Source: Lachnospiraceae bacterium
Lineage (GTDB): Bacteria; Bacillota; Clostridia; Lachnospirales; Lachnospiraceae
Assembly (NCBI GenBank): GCA_017535945.1
Contig: JAFXTJ010000038.1
Location: 1 to 35,716, forward strand
Direction: 5' to 3'
Length of the DNA: 35,716 nucleotides
The notes beneath the pieces are model-generated. The model saw only the letters and a program-made list of their open reading frames with translations. It searched no databases and was not told where the DNA came from. Shown here piece by piece: positions 30,613 through 35,716 of the stretch. Numbering within the stretch: the first letter of the stretch is position 1; every line of letters starts with the position of its first letter. A program made the position numbers and the translations under genes.

Positions 30613-32663
30613 AAGGACTCGCCGTCGCCGGAGCGATGAAACTCTCCCTGCTCCTGCGGGACAGGGTGAAGGCGGAGGTCTTTGACCGCTATGAACGGAT
30701 CCTGTCACGGGACTGGACACAGGTCGGGATTGCGGAGGCGGAGGAATGGCTCTGCGATCCGGATGTCTCGATGGAGGAGGAAGAGATCGCGGATCCTGCC
30801 GTCATCGCGAGACTGATGCGCACGGCGGGATCGAACGCGGTGGCGCGTACGCTGCTGGAACTGCTGGCCCTGCGCGAGGTGGAAGCACAGACCGGAGAGG
30901 TGCTGGAGATCGTCAATCCCGGCAACGGGAGCGGCGTGACGCTCCTGACGGCCGCCCGTGCGGCAGGATATACCGGCGCGGTCGAGGATGCGATCCCGGC
31001 CATGCTGGATGCGGAGGAAATCCTCCGGTTTCTCATCGGGATCCCGGAGAAGACCGCGGACCGTTTCTATTGTGATATCTACCGGCCGGATTCCTATCTG
31101 TACGGGATCCTGACCGGACATACGATCGCCGACCGCGGCTATGCCGATTTCTCCGAGACAGGAGAGCCTTCTGACGATGCGCCCGCCTGCTACGGGATGG
31201 AGGCGGAGGTCAAAGCGCTCACGGGAGAACTTGGCGTCGTCCTGAAGAAACAGGAGAGCGGGGACGGCGGTATCCGCCGTCCTGTCACGGTGCTCGTCAC
31301 CGGGGAGCACGAGAGTGGACGGTATACCGCGGTGCGCGCGGTTTCCCGCAGCCTCTCCCTGCGGCTTCTGTCCGTGGAGCATTCCTATCTGCTGGGGACA
31401 GAGGAACCCAAGGAGGTCCTGCGCAGACTGGTGCGGGCCTGTGCGCTCGAGGAACGCTGCCTCGTGATCCGCCATATCATCCCGCACAAGGATACCGTAT
31501 TTCTGATCGAACGCCTGCAGCAGCTCTACGGCAGGCATTGCCATACCCCGCTGTTTCTGCTGACGGTGCCGGAGGTGAAGCTCATCCCCGTTCTCAGGGG
31601 AGATCATCTTTCCATGCGCATCCCTGCCGGCGATACGGCTTCCATGGCCCTGTGGAAGGGATATCTGCCGAAGAAGCTGAAGAAACTCGCGGAGCCGCTC
31701 GCCTCCAAGATGCATCTCACCGCTGGACAGGTGCGCCGTGTCACGGCGGCACTATCCACCATGGAGGCCGTGGGCGGGGAACCGGATGAGCGCAGCATCT
31801 GCAGGCTCTGCTATGAGGTGCTCGATGACGGGCGATACGATAACGTGAAGCGCGTCGAGCCCGGTTTCACGCTCGATGACTTAAAGATCGATGCCCATAA
31901 CCGTTCGGTGCTCACGGACATCTGCCGTCAGGTGGAGCTCAGGCACCGGGTCTATGATGACTGGGGACTGAAGAAACGCTATGCCTACGGGCGCTGTGTC
32001 TCCGTGATCCTGGCGGGCCCTCCGGGTACCGGCAAGACGATGACGGTCCATGCGCTGGCCGGGCAGCTGGGGCTCGAGCTGTATAAGGTCGATCTCTCGC
32101 AGATCGTGGACAAATACATCGGCGAGACCGAGAAGCGTCTGGAGGAGGTCTTTACCAGAGCGCAGAAGAGCAACATGATCCTCTTCTTTGACGAGGCGGA
32201 CGCCGTCATGGGCAAGCGCAGCGAAGTCAAAGAGGCCAAGGACAAATATGCCAACACCGAGATATCCTTTATCCTCCAGCGGATCGAGGAATACGACGGG
32301 ATCGTGCTGCTTGCCACCAACAATCTGCAGAATATCGATCAGGCCTTCATGCGCCGGATCCGTTATGTGCTATCCTTCCAGCTCCCGGATAAGGAGACGA
32401 GAAAGGAGATCTGGAGGAGCGCCTTCGGCGAGGGTGTGCCGGTGTCCGATGATATCGATTATGATTTCCTGGCGGAGAAATTCGAGCTTTCCGGCGGCGA
32501 GATCAAGAATATCGTGCTGAATGCCGTCTTTTACGGCGCGTCCGAGGACGGCGAGGTGGCGATGCGGCATATCATGAAGGCCGTCTACCGGGAGAACACC
32601 AAGCTCAAGCGGATCGCCTTTGACGGCGATTACGGCGGTTACGCCTATCTGTTGCATGACTGA
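30609..32663 (+). CDS. Second AAA+ ATPase, degenerate first and active second module
   Basis: A 684-aa protein translationally coupled to the GNAT gene. The first AAA-like module has a decayed P-loop, GEHESGR (232-238), inside VTVLVTGEHESGRYTAVRAV. The second is complete: GPPGTGKT (470-477), VDKYIGETEKRLEEVF, Walker B ILFFDE (524-529), ATNNLQNIDQAFMRRIRY with arginine-finger-type residues, and LSGGEIKNIVLNAVFYGA. The architecture parallels the 24105 gene, but the N-terminal ~200 residues are different and helical. Two such ATPases may form mixed hexamers or serve separate steps such as tail assembly and cargo loading. Confidence 0.9.
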   Translation: MKGLAVAGAMKLSLLLRDRVKAEVFDRYERILSRDWTQVGIAEAEEWLCDPDVSMEEEEIADPAVIARLMRTAGSNAVARTLLELLALREVEAQTGEVLEIVNPGNGSGVTLLTAARAAGYTGAVEDAIPAMLDAEEILRFLIGIPEKTADRFYCDIYRPDSYLYGILTGHTIADRGYADFSETGEPSDDAPACYGMEAEVKALTGELGVVLKKQESGDGGIRRPVTVLVTGEHESGRYTAVRAVSRSLSLRLLSVEHSYLLGTEEPKEVLRRLVRACALEERCLVIRHIIPHKDTVFLIERLQQLYGRHCHTPLFLLTVPEVKLIPVLRGDHLSMRIPAGDTASMALWKGYLPKKLKKLAEPLASKMHLTAGQVRRVTAALSTMEAVGGEPDERSICRLCYEVLDDGRYDNVKRVEPGFTLDDLKIDAHNRSVLTDICRQVELRHRVYDDWGLKKRYAYGRCVSVILAGPPGTGKTMTVHALAGQLGLELYKVDLSQIVDKYIGETEKRLEEVFTRAQKSNMILFFDEADAVMGKRSEVKEAKDKYANTEISFILQRIEEYDGIVLLATNNLQNIDQAFMRRIRYVLSFQLPDKETRKEIWRSAFGEGVPVSDDIDYDFLAEKFELSGGEIKNIVLNAVFYGASEDGEVAMRHIMKAVYRENTKLKRIAFDGDYGGYAYLLHD

Positions 32664-32819
32664 CGATGATACGCCGGCCGAAGGCTGTCCCGTCGCGGGC
32701 AGGGAACAGTTCGTTCCGCTGGGATGCAGTTCGTGCCGTGTGAGCCGGACGGCGGTGACAGTGTGATATGTTGGGATGTGTGAACCTGTGTATCAGCGGA
32801 TACGGAACAGGAGGAGACG
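32664..32819 (+). other. 156-bp spacer with two small stem-loops before the cargo-like genes
   Basis: This is the longest gap in the window. CTG-T-CCCG / CGGGCAG (32685-32702, loop TCG, one bulge) and GGAAC / GTTCC (32703-32717) are adjacent hairpins shortly after the AAA+ stop. There is no U-run, so they form at best a weak terminator. The remaining ~100 bp should hold any promoter for the next genes, but I found no convincing -35/-10 pair. AGGAGGAG precedes the ATG at 32820. Confidence 0.4.
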
Positions 32820-33998
32820 ATGACAGGGGGATATGTGAAGACAGGGAAATACGAACGGGAAACGGGGAGTGTTCAGTCCCGATACATGAATGATGCTTCC
32901 GTCCGGGAGAGCACCGGTACGTTCGAGCCTGCCGGGGCTCCGGAGATCCACGAGAGCGTCTCCTACGGCGAGGATCAGGGCGGCTTACGGGATGCGTTCC
33001 GGAGGAGATTCGGGAAAAAGAAGACCCCCGAGGAGGAGAACGAGGAGCGTCTCTCCGGTTTTGCAAGCAGTCTGTCAGACAGCGAGATCGCGAATCTCTC
33101 GATCAGCGGACCCAGCATGCAGCAGGCCGTCCGTCATAAAGGCACGGAAACGGCAGGAGGCAACGTGCGGCTGGATGTGGACAAGACACTGGATGTATCC
33201 GGCATGGGGGATGTCCGTCGCGATGAGGAATTACGGTATCAGGAGTTCCTGAACAGTGCGGACGCTCCGCGGGCCCTGGCTCAGGATCCCACGATCCGGG
33301 CACGAGCGCTGGGCGGCTTTCTGACGCAGGCCAGGGCTAACATGGCGCAGGGCTCTGCCAGCGGGGATGCATCAATGACACTCTCGGCGGCATTCCGAGG
33401 CAACGGCCCGGAGATGAAAGGGTTCTCCCAGTTACTCAGGGCATCGATACCGGAGCGGACCATGAACGGCCTGTATCAGTTCGGACAGCTTGGCATGGAT
33501 GGGGTTGACGCGGGAAAACTGGCGGAGGCGCTTTCCTACAAGAAACGGATAGGTTTGAGGGAAGCCGATATGATGAGCAACCCGGATTTCAAACAGGCCA
33601 ATGATGTACGGGAGGGTGCATATGGCATCATCCAGGCGATGGTAAACGATGAGAATTCCGAGACCGGTGCTCTGCTGGATGAAGCACGCGGGGTGTTTGA
33701 CGGATCCATCGTCACCGATGAGGACCAGATCTCCGGACAGTTGATGAACCTGTTGATGAACCGTGCGATCACACCGGATCTGTCGACGATGGCGAGGAGC
33801 CGACAGGCGTCCGCGCAGGCTGCAGGACTTGAGGATCCGAAGAATCAGGCGGCATTTGACGCGGCAAAGAGGACGGAGATGTACAGCAACGCACTCTTGG
33901 CCGGAGCGAATTTACACCCCACAAGAGGACTGGCCACCAATGAGCATCAGGGATTTATGACCTCTTTGAAGAAGAGATTTGCCAGAAAGAGATCATGA
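32820..33998 (+). CDS. Cargo-like protein, homologue of the DUF4157 protein but lacking DUF4157
   Basis: A 392-aa protein with an AGGAGGAG site. From residue 45 it parallels the next gene: ESVSYGEDQGGLRDAFRRRF (45-64) then GKKK. Later come SLSDSEIANLSISGPSMQQA, GLYQFGQLGMDGVD, LMNLLMNRAITP and the end HQGFMTSLKKRFARK. The first ~44 residues are unrelated to DUF4157 and contain no HExxH. The body is helical with no signal peptide or recognised catalytic motif. The shared region is probably a CIS-related helical domain. It could be a co-loaded partner, an immunity-like antagonist, or a cargo that relies on a different tag. Confidence 0.78.
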   Translation: MTGGYVKTGKYERETGSVQSRYMNDASVRESTGTFEPAGAPEIHESVSYGEDQGGLRDAFRRRFGKKKTPEEENEERLSGFASSLSDSEIANLSISGPSMQQAVRHKGTETAGGNVRLDVDKTLDVSGMGDVRRDEELRYQEFLNSADAPRALAQDPTIRARALGGFLTQARANMAQGSASGDASMTLSAAFRGNGPEMKGFSQLLRASIPERTMNGLYQFGQLGMDGVDAGKLAEALSYKKRIGLREADMMSNPDFKQANDVREGAYGIIQAMVNDENSETGALLDEARGVFDGSIVTDEDQISGQLMNLLMNRAITPDLSTMARSRQASAQAAGLEDPKNQAAFDAAKRTEMYSNALLAGANLHPTRGLATNEHQGFMTSLKKRFARKRS

Positions 33999-34020
33999 TA
34001 CACATAGAAAAGGAGAGACT

Positions 34021-35424
34021 ATGGCAAGACAACTACTGAAAAACGAAGCAGCTGAGCAGGAAGCCAATGATGTAGCGTTCAAATTCATGAATTCCGCCGA
34101 TGTGGTGGGAGACATGAAACGCGCCTACACGGGACGGCTGGATCGTGTGCGGCTCCACGATGATGACTCGGCGGATGCCAAAGTCTCTGCGGCCGGCCGG
34201 GACGGGATCGCGAGCGGCAGCGACATCTATCTGAAAAAGGGACTTTTGAGCGACTCCGCTCCCGAGACCAAGGGACTCATTGCTCATGAGATGACGCACA
34301 TCATGCAGCAGTCCGGCGGAGAGAGCACACAGGAATCCGTCTCCTACGGTGAGGAACAGGGCGGCATCCGGGACTGGTTTAAGAGCAGATTCGGGAAGAA
34401 GGAGGAACCGGCAGCACCGAAAGGGGGTGCCAGACTCAGGCGCAATATTGCCAATGACGAGGCATTGACCGCATTTGCCGGCAGTATGTCAAAAAGACAG
34501 ATCCAGAATCTCGAGATCAGTGAGCCGACGCTGCAGACGGCAATCGCGCACGGACCGGAGCGAGGGGTGACGCAGGAACAGATTCAACAGGCAAGCGATA
34601 AGGCGGCGCAGAGCGGATCGATCGAGGATATGACGGCGCTCGAAGGTCTCTATCGACCGAATTATACCGCGAAGTTCTCCGGACTTTCCGGTCAGGCTCT
34701 CAGCGATGAAATGAAATGGCAGGACTTCATTGCACCGGATATCGGCACGCAGGCAGGCATGGTCAACAGAGAACTGGCACATGATCCGGCGATCCAACAG
34801 CGGGCGCTGAACGAGTTTATCGGGACCAAGAATGCCGCCATGAGAAAACACGGAGATGAAGCCTCACAGATGGCCGAGATGCGCAATGACGCGGGGACCC
34901 GTGGGATAGCGCATGTGCTGACCGGATTGATGCCGGAGAATTTTCTCGATGGTATCTATCAGTGGGGCAAGATCAGTACAAATGGCATGGATACGAAACG
35001 GATCGATGAAGTATTCAAGAATCCGGACGAGATGCAAAAAGACATGACAGCGGACTATGTTACGGATGCCATGAAGATGTCCAGTGCCAGAGATGTCGGT
35101 ATGACGCTGATCCAGGGAATGGTAGACAGAGAAGGTTCCGAGGTCGGGGATATGCTTACACGGGCTAAGCCGGTGTTCGAGGGAACGGCGGTCGATACGG
35201 ATGATAAGCAATCCGCCATGCTGATGAACATGTTGATGAACCGGGTGATCACCCCGGCAGTGAGTGGTATGGCGGGACAGGAAACAGATGCGGCGACCGA
35301 AAAGGGGATCAGGCAGTACAGCCAGTGGATGATGAAGGCTGCGGATATCGATCAGAAAAAGGGTGCTGATGATAAGCATGCGGGATTCATGCAGACTCTT
35401 AAGAGACGCTTCCATAAGAAATGA
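34021..35424 (+). CDS. DUF4157-domain protein with C-terminal helical domain (probable CIS effector/cargo)
   Basis: About 467 aa, ATG 34021 with an AAGGAGAG site; an upstream in-frame start lies inside the previous gene. Residues 1-100 are DUF4157: VRLHDDDSADAKVSAAGRDG, GSDIYLKKG and LIAHEMTHIMQQ, with the zinc-metalloprotease HEMTH at 89-93. DUF4157 is a hallmark of CIS-linked toxins. The linker ESVSYGEEQGGIRDWFKSRF (105-124) leads into an approximately 340-aa helical domain shared with the preceding gene, ending HAGFMQTLKRRFHKK. The helical domain has no recognised toxin motif. DUF4157 may be a peptidase or a loading module. Confidence 0.88.
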   Translation: MARQLLKNEAAEQEANDVAFKFMNSADVVGDMKRAYTGRLDRVRLHDDDSADAKVSAAGRDGIASGSDIYLKKGLLSDSAPETKGLIAHEMTHIMQQSGGESTQESVSYGEEQGGIRDWFKSRFGKKEEPAAPKGGARLRRNIANDEALTAFAGSMSKRQIQNLEISEPTLQTAIAHGPERGVTQEQIQQASDKAAQSGSIEDMTALEGLYRPNYTAKFSGLSGQALSDEMKWQDFIAPDIGTQAGMVNRELAHDPAIQQRALNEFIGTKNAAMRKHGDEASQMAEMRNDAGTRGIAHVLTGLMPENFLDGIYQWGKISTNGMDTKRIDEVFKNPDEMQKDMTADYVTDAMKMSSARDVGMTLIQGMVDREGSEVGDMLTRAKPVFEGTAVDTDDKQSAMLMNMLMNRVITPAVSGMAGQETDAATEKGIRQYSQWMMKAADIDQKKGADDKHAGFMQTLKRRFHKK

Positions 35425-35488
35425 TCCGCGATGATCATCCGGCAGGAACCAGGGCACCGGCCGGAGCACTGTGAAGGGAGGAAAATCC

Positions 35489-35716
35489 ATGTCTGTCACA
35501 CATGTCAAGATGGTCAAACCGCATGAAGACCAGATCTATACAAATCGGATACAGGCCTCTCCGCAATGGCAGGAATTTCAGGATACGATAGACCGCCAGA
35601 TCCGGTTCGGTACTTCCGATATCTGGCAGGAACAGGAGCGGTTCGAGAATGAACTGGCCAGGCGCGATGCGATGGCGAGGCGGGAGACGCCGGCCCCCGT
35701 GGTGCAGGCGCAGGTA
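35489..35716 (+). CDS. Partial hypothetical protein (3' end outside window)
   Basis: An ATG at 35489 follows GGGAGGAAAA, and the frame is open for 76 codons to the window edge. It reads MSVTHVKMVKPHEDQIYTNR, continues through WQEFQDTIDRQIRF and WQEQERFENELARRD, and reaches an Ala/Pro/Val/Gln stretch. The helical, charged start and the Pro/Ala linker suggest another cargo-like or accessory protein of the same operon. No family can be named from this fragment. Confidence 0.65.
   Translation, partial: MSVTHVKMVKPHEDQIYTNRIQASPQWQEFQDTIDRQIRFGTSDIWQEQERFENELARRDAMARRETPAPVVQAQV

Noticed and set aside
32664-32819. Sigma-70-type promoter and intrinsic terminator in the spacer
   Set aside because: No -35/-10 pair at 16-18 bp spacing was convincing, and the hairpins lack a U-run.

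Overview
This 35.7-kb window is almost entirely one plus-strand gene cluster for a phage-tail-like contractile injection system (CIS/eCIS). The sheath, two tube proteins, spike, PAAR-like tip, gp25 and gp6-like baseplate proteins, a P2-I-like tail protein, a DUF4255 tail-cap protein, AAA+ ATPases and a DUF4157 protein are all recognisable. No capsid, portal, terminase, integrase or lysis gene is seen, so it is not an intact prophage. It also lacks the TssJLM membrane genes of a T6SS. Strong AGGAGG-type ribosome sites, roughly 60% G+C by eye, a stand-alone FtsE-like ATPase and a STAS protein suggest a G+C-rich Bacillota, plausibly a Clostridia/Lachnospiraceae member. That placement is inference.

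Layout. 1-2608: cut-off Gly/Ala/acid-rich protein, DUF4255 cap, unknown protein, PAAR-like DUF4280. 2648-8075: sheath, tube, tail-assembly-chaperone-like protein with a likely -1 frameshift into a DUF6760-like tail, and a second tube protein carrying about 18 tandem C-terminal repeats. 8091-10730: 879-aa Glu/Arg-rich coiled-coil protein with 61-aa repeats, a tape-measure candidate. 10734-21220: two CIS-tube/Afp7-like paralogues, gp27-like hub, gp5-like spike, gp25, two baseplate-J/gp6-like proteins and a P2-I-like protein. 21243-24040: STAS protein, FtsE-like ATPase, membrane HATPase without a phosphoacceptor histidine, membrane SH3b protein, small charged protein. 24105-32663: AAA+ ATPase, GGDEF protein, 620-aa unknown, GNAT protein and second AAA+ ATPase. 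32820-35716: DUF4157 protein, a homologue lacking DUF4157, and the start of another gene; these are the likeliest cargo/effector genes.

How it fits together. The structural genes specify a short contractile tail: PAAR-tipped spike, gp25/gp6-like baseplate, tube with sheath, and a DUF4255 cap. No tail fibre was recognised. Instead there is a set of membrane and signalling genes (STAS, FtsE-like, HATPase, SH3b, GGDEF). This fits a particle assembled or fired in association with the producer's own envelope, although fibres may lie outside the window.

The least expected features are the repeat array fused to the second tube protein, the A-AAT-TTT frameshift site, and the STAS/FtsE/HATPase/SH3b cassette inside a CIS operon. 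All functional statements are from reading the sequence; no database search was run.
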